Program-made: the position numbers and the translations under genes | Assembly: GCF_032118995.1 (NCBI RefSeq) | Contig: NC_092650.1 | Coordinates: 21,328,501 to 21,392,500 of the forward strand | Direction of reading: 5' to 3' | DNA length: 64,000 bases | Origin: Asterias amurensis | Taxonomy: Eukaryota > Echinodermata > Asteroidea > Forcipulatida > Asteriidae | Notes under the pieces: model-generated | What the model was told of the DNA's origin: nothing | Database searches by the model: none | The model's input: only the letters and a program-made list of their open reading frames with translations | Part shown: one piece after another, positions 22,598-35,600 of the stretch | Layout: every line of letters starts with the position of its first letter | Position numbering within the stretch: the stretch's first letter is position 1

Positions 22598-22982
22598 TTA
22601 AAGGCAGTGGACACTATTGGTAATTACTCAAAATAATTATTGGCATAAAACCTTTCTTGGTGACGAGTAATGGGGAGAGGTTGATGGTATAAAACATTGT
22701 GAGAAACGGCTCCCTCTGAAGTGCCATAGTTTTCGAGAAAGAAGTAATTTTCCACGAATTTGATTTCGATCCCTCAGAATTTGGGGTCTCGAAATCAACC
22801 ATTTAAATGCACACAACTTCGTGACGGGTGGTTTTTTTTCTTTCATTATTATTTTGCAAGTTCGATGACCGATTGAGCTCAAATTTTCACAGGTTTGTTA
22901 TTTAATTTTATGGATATGTTGAGATACACCAACTGTGAAGGCTAGTCTTTGACAATTACCAACAGTGTCCACTGCCTTGAAA
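22598..22982 (-). repeat. Family B element, full-length copy
   Basis: Begins TTAAAGGCAGTGGACACTAT and ends CAACAGTGTCCACTGCCTTGA. Internal words: GTAATGGGGAGAGGTTGATG, ACGGCTCCCTCTGAAGTGCC and TGAGCTCAAATTTTCACAGG. A good reference copy of the family. Confidence 0.85.
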
Positions 22983-23175
22983 CACTTTCATTGGATTTAT
23001 GTTTGAGGAAATAACAAATTCAGAAAGTATAACCATGGTACACCCCTTAAACAGTTCTATTAGAACATAACAGTTCAGGAAAAATTAAGCATTGTGTATT
23101 GCTGCTTTTTTTTCTGAACAGGAAAACAGGTACCAGTATATGCAATTTAAGTCCCTGCATTGTGTTCAAAAACTT

Positions 23176-23181
23176 TTTATT
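23176..23181 (-). terminator. Candidate polyadenylation signal for the PNP gene
   Basis: TTTATT on the plus strand is AATAAA on the minus strand, about 470 nt past the PNP stop. First such signal noticed. Confidence 0.4.
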
Positions 23182-23648
23182 TAAAACATATAAAGGAATA
23201 AAAAAGTATAAACGAATACAATTCCATCACATGGTCCACTCACCTATAGATACACAATGTTGCCTCCAGCATCTCAGCCAAGAACCCCCCACCCCCCCCC
23301 CTCGCATTATTAGCTATTACGCACCCTAACTTTGATCGTAGGCTAATTGAAGGAGGTTAACTACAAGAGGGCGCTGTTTGTAGAAGGTATCAGGACGACT
23401 AAAAAGCCACGATCAAAGACTTGGAACCAAGTCTAGACTAGCCCTGGAAGGGACAAGGTCACTCTTTTTGTAAACAAAGGGTCACATACTCTAAAAGCAG
23501 ATGATCAGAATGACACAGCAAATGCAAGGGAGTTTTCAAATCTACTTAATTTTAGCAATTTGTTTACAGGTAATTTCGCTTTGGTTACTCTATACTATGT
23601 TGGAAGCCACCTTCATTCTCTCGACCATCTTGACCCCTGTCTCAGCGA

Positions 23649-26600
23649 CTAGTCTATCTTTGCAACAATCTCAGCGACAAGCTCCTGGATGATGTCCTCT
23701 CTCAGTTTTCCTGTTTCTAGGACCTCGCCATGATTGGGTCCGTCCACCTCGGTTTCATCGTAGTCGGTCACACACTTATTGGTCACTAGAGAGAGGCCAA
23801 AGACTGTCATTCCACAGTGCTTTGCAACGATAGCCTCTGGACATGTGCTCATCCCTGAGATAGAAACAAAGAAACAAAGAAAATGTCAAGTGCCAAATTT
23901 CGTGTGACTATCAGAAGAGTGTGTTTAAGGAACACGTTGCCTTGGATCGGACGACTTGGTCTTTTAAAAGCATTTGAAACCGTTTGTTGTTATGAAATAC
24001 ATTATAGTAAGAAAGATATTTTAAAAGTATAATATTACACAAGTATCACTCGAATCTGCACGTTTTTTCTTTTTCGTCGCGAACTTACCCGGTCGGCCAT
24101 GGGAGTCAAAATGTTGGTTCCCATAAATGGTCGACCGTGTCTCTTTGTGACGCATAAGGAAAACCGTGCAATTTTGAGGCATGTTTGTGTGGATCATTAT
24201 AAATTAGCTATCTAACCATTTGCAATTCATAACGAACAGTTTCAAAGACAAACTCGACCGATCAAAGGCAACTTGTTCCTTTAATATTCAACATTGAAGG
24301 AATACATTTCCTTGGATGGGACGAGTTGGTTGATAAAAAGCGTTTGTAACCGTTTGTTATAAAATGCATGTTGGAAAGATGTTGTAAAAGTACAATACAA
24401 TGATCCACACAAACATGCCTCAAAATTGCACGGTTCTCCTTTTACCTTGTCGACTAGTCAAATTTTTGACTCCCATAAATTGCCACTGTGGTGTTAGTTT
24501 GCAAAGTAAAAGAAGAACCGTGCAATGTCGGGGCAAATTTATGCGGATCATTGTCAGATTGTATTCTACTTGTAAAAATCATCTTTCCAACTGTATCCAT
24601 TTTATCCCAAACAGTTACAAACGCTTTTTATAGATCAACTGTTCCTTTGAGTAGAAATATATTTTTTAACATCAACTACAACAAAACAATTATTTGTTTA
24701 AAATTGTTGTCCATTATTTATAGTAATGGTTTACTATGAGACTGAATTACAGCGGCTAAAAGCCGAAACAGAGCTGAAGAAAGTATTGAGTATTAACACA
24801 AGTCGTGCAAATTGAAAACTTATTTTAATTAATATTCTTTTTATTATATTTAATGTTTTATTGCCACCTGTAAAATATAATTGTACAGTGAAATGCAGTC
24901 AGTTTTGCGGGTCTCAAAATATGATTGTATATAAAATTATAAAATTATATATGAACTTAACTATGAAAAGAATTACAATTTACTGGCAAAACACGAAAGA
25001 TAAAAACAGCATGATTGAGTTAAGATCAGAAGTAGACCTTCGATGAAAATCCATATTAAGAACAAAAACAGCTGTGGGATAAAAGCTCTGTGGAGTACAA
25101 TTACAAATGTACATGTAGATCCAGACTTAATTGAATGGAATGGGTTCTTTGACCGCATGGGCCGAAAGAGATCATGTGCCCAGTGAAACTTGTCATCTAC
25201 TATAGAGAGGGCTGTGTTTTTTATTCGAGAGAGAGATACAGTTCGTCAAGTGATGGGAGATGGCAACCTATGATTTTACTAGCGCTGCGAACGATCCGGC
25301 TGATACGCTTCCGGTCATCGGCTGTTGCATTGCCCCCAATAAAACAATCATTGACTGTGTCAAGACACTCAACCGGTAGAACTTCAACAGTAGTGACTGA
25401 CTGACATGGAAGCTTCTACGTGTAGCTGTCTAAAGAATAAATAACCCTTTGCTGACCGTTTTTAGGAAATCATTGGAATCGGCAGTGCATCTCCTATCAT
25501 TACTATTTTGACATCCCCCTACTACTATTGTTATTTGCAATACTCAAGGTTTATTGATAAAAAGTCATCGGACCCAGATGTGCTGAATTACGAAAATTTA
25601 AACAAATACAAACAATCATATTCAAGTAAAAATATCAAAAAGCGATAATTAATATTCTTTAGGCCTAATTACACAAAAAAGGTTTTTGTTTGTACTTGTT
25701 TAAGCCTCTTAAGAAGGTCCGGTTTGGAACGAAAGCTAAGACCATCTACACTTCTCATTTATTAAAACACACATACACAAACATTATACAATTGTTGCAT
25801 GCTGTGATGGGTACGGTCCATGAACAGTTGTTCAACTAGGAAACAATTCTTCACTGTTCCCTCGAACCTGCAGCTGTTTCGTACAAAGTGCCGGAAATCA
25901 ACCAACGGTGGAAACGATCAAGGTGATCAAAACCGCATGTACCATGGCTACCGATGCTCGATATGCATAACGCATAGCGCACATCCTTGACCATGACCAT
26001 GGTCATAGGGTACCATGTATGGTACCCTATGCCCCTATGCGTTTTTGTATCACATCACCTGATTGGTTCTCGACCAATCAAACTTCACAACTTGTCACCA
26101 AGTAACAATTATATATGTAATCTATCAGACTTACCAATGACATCGCTAGAAACGCTCAGTAGTTTTAGCTCTGCTGGAGTTTCGTACGATGGCCCGCACA
26201 CCATCGCATACACACCTTCCTGGATCAAGTGAGAGTATCCCATCTCCTTGGCAATGACCCGCGCCATTTTCCGTAGGCTGCTGTCATAAAGTCGGGTTGT
26301 ACTTATGAACCGTTCACCAAATCTGTTAATAATCAATTCAAACTCGTTGATCATCATGAAACAAATGACAGATTTTTCAATCCAATTTTTCTCACACCCA
26401 TTCAAACATTTTTTATTCCCCCCCCCCCCAAGTGCAATGCTTCATTTCTGCAAAAACCACAAGGCCACATCGCCACTCTCACGGTCTGGCAATGTTTCTT
26501 TCCTAGCATGTTCAAGCCTCATGGGGAAACGGTAAAGCCTGCTGCACGTGAGAATGATGTTGACGTAGCCTTACACATTTGTAAAAATGGCTCACTCTAG

Positions 26601-29600
26601 ACAGAACACAGAGTGAGGGCGCACCGGTGATGCTGCTTGCACAAATGCAACGAGACCGCAAGGAGACAAGTGCGGCACTTTGTTCAAAGGTACACGTTGG
26701 AGTTTGTGTTTATTAAACACTACGCGATGCAGTTTTGTCAACTTACAAAATGGCCACATGCGTGCATAGCGGGCCGCGTATATAGGCCAGTGCGCCCTCT
26801 AGTTTTTATATACATATAACTCTATGAGAGAGAACTTACTTCTCCATATTGGGCCCAACCAGGGGATTGTTTCCAGCCATTCCGGGCAAATACAAATGGT
26901 CTTTCATGAGCATGATGTCACCAACTTTGTAACTCTTATTCATGGCTCCAGCGGCGTTTGTGACGACAAGTGTTTGGACGCCGAGTAAGCTCATCACTCT
27001 GACAGGGGCTGCTAGCTGGAGATAAAATATTTAAATAAATACAAAACAAATTAAACAGACAAATATAGAATTTCCAAACGAAGATGTTCAGAAACCTCAA
27101 ACTGAACAATGTAGGGAGACAGGTCTCTCATGTTTTTAAGTAATAAATAAAACTAATTTTCCTGTTGATTATTTATTTATTTTTATTGATTTATTTATTT
27201 TTTTTTTTTTTGGGGGGGAGGGGGAATCGATGTAATGCAAAATGTGTAATATTTTCTCATGACCCTGATTGTGGGAACCCTAAAAAGCACTCCCACGTCA
27301 CAATTCCAGTTGAACCTAGTTAACTGGGGTCAATTGGTTCAACTGGATAGTGATCAAACTCGTCCATTTTCCATATTAACCAACTGGTTTGGACTAGGTT
27401 TAACTGTGTTCAACTAGGTTAAATTATAAACCAGTTGGTTTCTGTCCATTTTCCATATTAAACCAACTGGTTTTAACTGTGTTTAACTAGTTTATCAACT
27501 GGTTTCAACTAGTTCCAGTTAAACCCAGTTTAACTAGGTTCAACTGGAATTTTGACCTGGGACTACATTGGAAATCACTACAGAAGTCACATTGTTGTTG
27601 TTTGGGCCTACAGCCCTCAGTTCTTCTGAATCCTTCAAAGAAAGAAGATGCAGGCAGGACCATTTTATGAGAACCTGCAATCTGTATGCTGGCTGGCTAA
27701 AGCCTATAGCAGAAAAGATCTGCGAACGCCGCATCAAGTTTTCCGGGCACTGTGTCCGCCATGCTGAACTTGTTGCTTGCCCAACCATCCTCTGGGAGCC
27801 CTTCTTGAGGGAGAAGATGTATTTCCATCATAGACACCCTGAAACAAGACACCGGGCTTGGCCAATGCTGAGGAACTACGCTCCTGAATGCTGGATCGAA
27901 ACATCTGAACAAAGATCACTTGGCAGGCTCGAGCTTTTACTTGGCGCTCGACTTTCTGATAAAGAAGATTATGAGTGAGTAAAGGCTAAGGAAATGCCCG
28001 AGTCAAACTCTCTGCAAATGCGAATGGGATGCGAATTGGATGTGAATTTGACGTCACAACCCTCCTTTCTTACCTTCCATGCCGGGTATCCTTCATAAAG
28101 GTGAAAGCGTCCTTTCATGCAAATAACCGTCTTGCCCTTTAGTATGCCGATTACAAACTGGCTGTGATGACCCTTGACTGTTGGATAAATAAAATGAGGC
28201 GTTTTGTTGAAGTATTGCATGGTGGGAGAATAATTAGGTCTGGGATAGCACTTATTTTGTAGGCCTCATACCTCACGGAGGCAATGAAGGCGGTTGTCTT
28301 TAGGTGCCCTTGAAATGCTCTAGTAGAAGTTGACAATTTCCTCATAGAGTGCCCTTTACCGAGGAGAACATGCCTTGGTGCCCTTGTCCTTTCAAAACCG
28401 AAGCATACAGGCCTGTAGCACCATGTATAATCTCTTTGTAAGTTTTCAAATATAAAAAATAAATTAAAAATTGACTAGAGCGGATTAACGAGCCAGCGCT
28501 CTACCAACTGAGCTATCTACATGTACCCCTATTGTATCGTAACAATTGTTATCGAGTGTGATTTCTGGCTACACCTTGCACCCCCGAACAAGATATTGAA
28601 AAAAGAGGGAAACTGCAACATATTATACAAATATTGACTGCTTCGAGTGCTATGGTTAAAACTATGACTCCCGAGGTGATCCCCGGAGCGTTCTATTTTC
28701 CCGAGGCGAAGCCGAGGGAAAATAGAATTTCCGGGGATCACCGAGGGAGTCATAGTTTTTAACCATTGCACGAGTAAAAGCAGTCAATATTTGTTTTATA
28801 ACACCCCAAACATTTCTAAATACTGTACAATTATTATTAAGTTACAGACCTGAATACTACAATCCACGGACGACGCGAATACAGATTGCAAACACTTTTA
28901 CTTACTGTGTTGCATGTAGTGTCGTGCAATCCGAAATGGTTACAGACTATTAATTTATCATCCTCGTACACGCAACGGACGTCTGGGTACTGCACGCCGT
29001 GTGCTAGTCTGTCGGACTAGCGCACGGCGCCGTGTGCTAGTCTTCGGACTAGCGCATGGCAAACCGACATGGCACACGGCCGTCGTCTAGCAAAACTAAG
29101 ACATGTCATGTGATGCGCTCTAAACCAATGAGCAGGCAGAATACTTGCAAGGGGTGTTATAAAGGGCTATATAGCTCAGTTAAAAGAGCGTTGGCACTGG
29201 CACACTTATCCGGAGGTTGTTGGTCGTTTGAGTCCCACTCAAGTCAATTTTCTTTGTTCAACCCCCAAATCAAGAGAAGATTTTGATCATTTAAATTTTA
29301 CAAAAGTTGAGTATTGAATCTCCCAAGGTTTGTTCCAGAAAAGGCCAAGCCCTTTACTTACCTGTGCTGACAGGAAAGTGTTGGATATCGCTGTACGGGA
29401 TGACGATACTGTCTTCAACCTTATCTGCGAGGCTGCCGAGCCCGGAACCACAGATGATTCCAATTGTTGGTTTGTGACTTGTGCGATCTTGAATTTGTTT
29501 GGCAAAGCCTTGCAGGTCACTGTAACTGTAGCTTTAATATCAAAGAAAAACGGGACAACAACTTTTAATATTTACAGTTTCATTTAGAAAGTTTTCCAGG

Positions 29601-32600
29601 GTCAGAAGATCAGCAATATCTGTCCAATAAAAAAATTGTGGTTCTAAAGATGTGCAAGTTGCTCAAAATCAAGGCTTGAGACTCAAGAAAGCAAATGTAT
29701 GTAAGAAAATGTCAGGCAAATTTTGCTACGAGCCTACAGTAGATTTCAGGAGTAACCTGTCCTAACTTTTGTCCCACGTCTTTAGATACGGAACTTAAAA
29801 CTCATCCAAGTCCTAGGATTAATCCTAAGTTAAGAAAACTTTGGTGCAATCGACGGCTGAACACTGAAAATTATAAATTATTTTTGCATAAGGCATTTAA
29901 GTAGACGCGGAATAGACCTTTATCATGGTGCGACCATCTTGTTTTTCCTCCCATCAAACAAATCAATGAAAGCAAACTGAGGCTGATAGGGTTCCTTTTT
30001 GTACAATGAAATAAGCATCCGATTACTGTTGTTGGATACAGGGAAACATGACCAAGATGGTGGCAGCGTGATGGGTCTACTCGATGCCATCTCTCAAAGA
30101 GTGCTCAATATGGGGCATTGTCGCTATTGCGTGCTTGGAATCTCAAGAATTTCTTTAGTGTGATACAGTATTGGAACATGGGGGATGCATCCTTCACCCC
30201 CATAAAGGGCATGACACATCTTGTTCACTTATTACTTGCTGTCGTTTCCCTGAAGAAAAAAACAAGAAGTAACCTAATGATCTACGTTTGTTGACTACAT
30301 TTTCTATGGTTGCCCTGAAAGGACAATGCATTAATTGCAATTATGTATGCATGCAATGTTGCGAAACAAATCCCAAATATAGGCCTAAGTCTGCATGATG
30401 TGCGTGATGAATTCGTGATGTAAAATTAATCACAAAAATGTGCGCAGACAAATATGTGCGTAGACGTATGCCATGTCGTGAAATTATTTGTCAAAGTGTA
30501 TGCACATTTTTTTGGCAAATTATTTTAAATTTTAGGAATTTTACTGCATCAAAGCTTTAAATACCATTGGAAAGTCAAGGTACATCGCACTATACATGTA
30601 GCAGGCCCCTGTGATTGGTACAACTATAACCTCACTTAGATGCAAGAAACTCCCCAGATCATTAGAAATTGTGTTCAATGTAATACAATTCATTGACATC
30701 AAAAATATATATGGGCAATTTGGCATATGGAATGCACACATGCACTGTATGTATTTACAAAATACAAGGTCCCTTCAGGGCCACCATACATGTAAATGTA
30801 GTTGTCTCATGGGAGCTTAAAGACGGTTGACACTATTGGTAATAAAAAGATTGGTCTTCTCCCTTGGTGTATCTCAACATATGCACAAAAAAAAAAACCT
30901 GTGAAAATTTCAGCTCAATCAGTCATCGCAGTTGTGAGAAAATAATGAAAGAAGAAACACCCATGTCACACGAAGTTGTGTGCTTTCTTATGCTTGATTT
31001 TAAGACCTCAAATTCTAAACTTGAGGTCTCTAAATCAATTCAAGGAAAACTACTACTTTATCGAAAACTACGTTACTTCAGAGGGAGCCGTTTCTCACAA
31101 TGTTTTATATTATCTCCCCATTAATTATAACCAAGTCAAGGTTTTATGCTAAAAATATTTTGAGTAATTACTCAATAGTAATCACTGCTTTAAAAAGGGT
31201 TATTTATAGATGATAGAACTGAGAATCAGTGAAACAAAAATAGAACCAAAAGGTTGACATTCATCCAAGTGTGGATACCAGGTCTCACTTATTACCCTAT
31301 GACCTTTGACCTTATAAAGGTAGCTGTGTTATCAACTAACCAGCCAAATTTGATTATATTGCAGTCTGGACACAGTTGATTGACACTGGTGAATTACAAG
31401 GTGATAGTAGCCATTTGAAGGACAATCGATTTTTACAGTCCAGCCAACTTTAGAAATTTACCAAGGTGTTTAATGAGTTTTCCCATAATGTAAACAACCT
31501 TTGCAGTTTTTATCCATGAACGTTTTTTAAGAATTGTATTGGTTTATATACTTATAATGTATCCTTAATTTCTCTGTTTTATTGCTTTCAATAATGTACT
31601 TCTTGTTCTTTCATAGTCATGTCATGTCTACTATCAAATATAAAATGTCAGTGTTAAAAAAATTAATTTGACAATGTAATTAACACAAGATTAGACAGTT
31701 GTAAAAAGGGTGCTTAAATGTCTAGACAGAGCCAATTTGTAAAAAAAAAAGGGTTTTTGACTTAAAGACAGTGGACACTAATGGTAATTGACAAAGACCA
31801 GTCTTCTTACTTGGTGTATGTCAACATATACATGAATAACAAACCTGTGAAAATTTGAGCTCAATTGGTCGTCGAAGTTGCGAGATAACAATGAACGAAA
31901 AAACACCCTTGTCACACTAAGTTGTGTGCGTTTAGATGGTTGATTTCGAGACCTCCTTGAGGTCTCGAAATCAAATTTGTGGAAAATTACTTCTTTCTCG
32001 AAAACTATGGCACTTCAGAGGGAGCCGTTTCTCACAATGTTTTATACCATCAACCTCACCCCATTACTTGTTACCAAGTAAGGTTTTATGCTAATCATTA
32101 TTTTGAGTAATTACCAACAGTGTCCACTGCCTTTAATACTTCTTGTTCTTTTATAGTCATGTCATGTCTACTATCAAATATAAAATGTCATTATTAAAAA
32201 AATTAATTTGACAATGTAATTAACACAACATTAGACAGTTGTAAAACGGGTGCTTAAATGTCTAGACAGAGCCAATTTGTAAAATGAAAATTTTTTTGAA
32301 TTAAAGCCATTGGACACTCTTGATAAACAGTATTGTCCAAAGGCCCACGCTTTGTGTATCACAACAACTTGTCCACTAGTTTGGGGAGCTAGAATGCCTA
32401 TATGATAATGTACCTAAAGTGCCAGCTGTTGTAGCTATCCATGTTTGGTCTTGACACTTTACAACAGATGTTTTCTCACTGAGCATCACTGACCAGTAGG
32501 CCCCTAATAGCATAACACACTAAACACACTGCATAAATTGGACCTCTGTAAAAAAAAAAACTACTATACATTTCTAGCAAAGTTTTAAGCCCTAATATTC

Positions 32601-35600
32601 GACCGACCCATATATATGCTGGGCTCCTTGAACTTACGCTTTGAAGCCGATCTGAATTGGCAACATCTATCTATAGGACTGGATCACCAGTGACCAGGGG
32701 TAATACAAATATATGTTGAACGGACCTGAGCGCTAAAAGAAGCCACTATTATTATTATTATAATCATGATTAATGAAGCAGTGATTATGGAGTAAACTGA
32801 GGGATGTCCTTGACAACACCCTTTCCTAAAAGTTGTATGCTGTAGCCGTAGCAGCCAGTTTGGATGTACGCCAATATTGGCGTGGAGCTATACAAATTTC
32901 CGCCAAAGAAAAGTTTAACACCGCCCCCAAGGAAAAAAAATATATATATGGTTTATTATTTGATATATATATATATAAAATAACAATAATAAAATAAATA
33001 AAATTGTTTTAATAAACCCCCAAACAAGACAAACAGACAAACAAACAAATACCATCGGACCTTTTAAAAGCATTTTTCAGATCAAAATGATACATACATT
33101 GTATTGCCCCTGAACCAAATCAGTAATTGAATGTCAAACAATATACTATGAATATTGTTTACTCTAGTTTTCTTCCATTTAGGCTGCGTACTAATTGTGC
33201 CTGCAGAAAGTCCACGCTTGGTGGCACTTTTGTATGTGATGTCACAGGTCACATCGTTTATAGAGTCCATTTGAACAAACAACAAAAACATAGCTTATTG
33301 TGACTGAAATTGAAGGTTATTTTTTTATTTCATGCAGCACAATACGGTTACACTTCACGAACACAACCTTGAACCGAAGGATAATTTCAACAATTCATCA
33401 CAAAATTCTGCTAAAAGGTGTCAAATGGTTTGATACCAGCTGAAAAAAATCCTTTGATACACTGTTATCCGTGATTACAATAGAAAAGTGCAGATGACTT
33501 ATAACAAGGCTTACATCAGGGACTCAAAGTAGCGTGGGATCTTTAGAAAAATTAACACCACACTTTGTGTATAAAAATGTTCATAAAAATGACTATACAT
33601 AGCCCTTTGTGTCACAGTTTTGAGTAGAGAGAAATACAAAATTTAACTGTAAGATGTCAAGTTGTTGAACCAAAGCTCAGTCATGTGTCAGTCCAACCAC
33701 AGTCTGATTGTTACATAAATAGTGCATACATGATACACTTCAAATACAATGTACGCATGAGAAGTGGTGCCATCTTATCTAAAGCAAATAAACCCATGAT
33801 TAAGTTGAAGAAAACAAATTGCAGCCCAGCTCTTTTCATTTTCCACATTGATCAAATAGGCCTATCGAATTTGATTTGGTATTGTATTGGGCTATACATG
33901 TACTCACAGGATAAACATTTGTGTAGACTTACGGAAGCAGTAGGTGACTTTGGACAGTGGGGTGACATTAGTCACAATGTTCAAAGAAAAACTTTTGTTT
34001 CATTTGTTTTTTTACTTAGTAAGATTTTTCAAAATAATTCTATATTCCCATGGGGTTATATACTGTAAGATTACTTATTGTAGATTTTACTACATGTACT
34101 GCTGGTTGGAAATAAGGGAATAACGACGAGTTCTTACACGGCCGTTTAAAGCCGGCAGGGTCGTTCCCGTGTGATAAAGGCTCGAGCCATAGGCGAGGGC
34201 ATTTATCGCCAGGCAACGACCCTGCAAGGTTTTAAACAGACGTTTAAGAATGAGCCACTACTCTTTTATTCTTATTCAATATGCCCTTTTGTTAAAAAAC
34301 GTTAAATACAATACCATTACAGACACTTTGACAGTTGAAAATTTGAGGTTTAAAATATTATCTTCCAAATTTTTTTGAAGAGTCTGTTTTCGCATGGGTT
34401 GTGTGTATGCAGGCGCGCTTAGAAATAGATTATGCGTGTGTAGTAGGGGTAGAAAATTCATTGTGTTATTATTCAAGTAAGTTAATTCCAGGTTCTAGTT
34501 AATTGCCCTTTCCTGTTTACATTGTCCCTTCAGCTGTTTTATTGCACCCCTGTACATGTTAGGTTGTTATTTCTTAGAAGTCTTTTGTTACATGTTTGTA
34601 AACAGTTCCTAATCCTTTGGTAGTGAAGTCACCCATCCAGTGCATTGTATATAATTATAATCAGATAGCAGCCTGGCAGTGCAGGGAGCACATGTGTTCT
34701 AGCTCTCTTCTTCAAGTTTTGTTTTTCTTCACCATGTAATTTTGCCATCTTCAAGTGTATTTTCTGCTATTCTGGACTCGGTTTCCTAAAGCCATTTTGA
34801 TTTTAATTTGTAACTTTTCTTTGGCACTGTGTTTTAGTTTTAATCTGGTTTAACTGTGTTTGGGTTTTAGTTTTACTCTAGTTTAGTTTTGGTTTTTGAG
34901 TCTCAGTTAGATATCTTGGTTTAGGTTTGACTGGTTTAATTTAAGGTTTATAAGGAAGAAAGTTTAGATCCTGAGTTTGGTCTAGAGGTTTTTATTGTTT
35001 AATACTGCTTTTGTTGATTGATTTATAGTCAATAAAGCTATTTTTTATTTTTGTTGTTGAGAAACCTACATTTTGAGTCACTGTTCCTATTTTTTTGCAT
35101 CTCCTCGCGTCTTAGCCCTATCCGATCTTGGTTTCTCTCATTTGTTCAAGCGAGTGCCCCCATAGTTAGCATTTTTATTAAGTTTTATTCATTCTTTTTC
35201 TAAGTGTACCCTTTTTCCGGGTTACACGTGCGCTTAGAAATAGATTATGCGTGCGCTTAGAAATAGATTATGCGCGCACTTAGAAATAGCTGAGTTGCAT
35301 TCCGCGTGATAATCTTGCACGCCTGACAGGTGAAAGCCAGCTGGTTATAAACACTGGTCATTATATCAACCGTTTACATGTAAACACCCCCACGTGACGC
35401 GCTCTCCACCAATAGGAGTAGCGAAACTGTCTGGGGTATTTATGAATGTCTGATTAAAAGGTGACAGGCACCCAATCAGCAGAAGATGTTCCAGCATTTT
35501 GGTTTCTGAAGGCATGTGAGGCACTGCCCAGTATGAATGCAACAGGCATCTCATGGTAGAGAGTGTCTCTGGCATTTGTCCCTACCAAATCCTGGGCAGC

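Noticed and set aside
29163-29240. Functional tRNA gene
   Set aside because: A and B boxes are recognisable but the acceptor and anticodon stems do not pair; it is a SINE.
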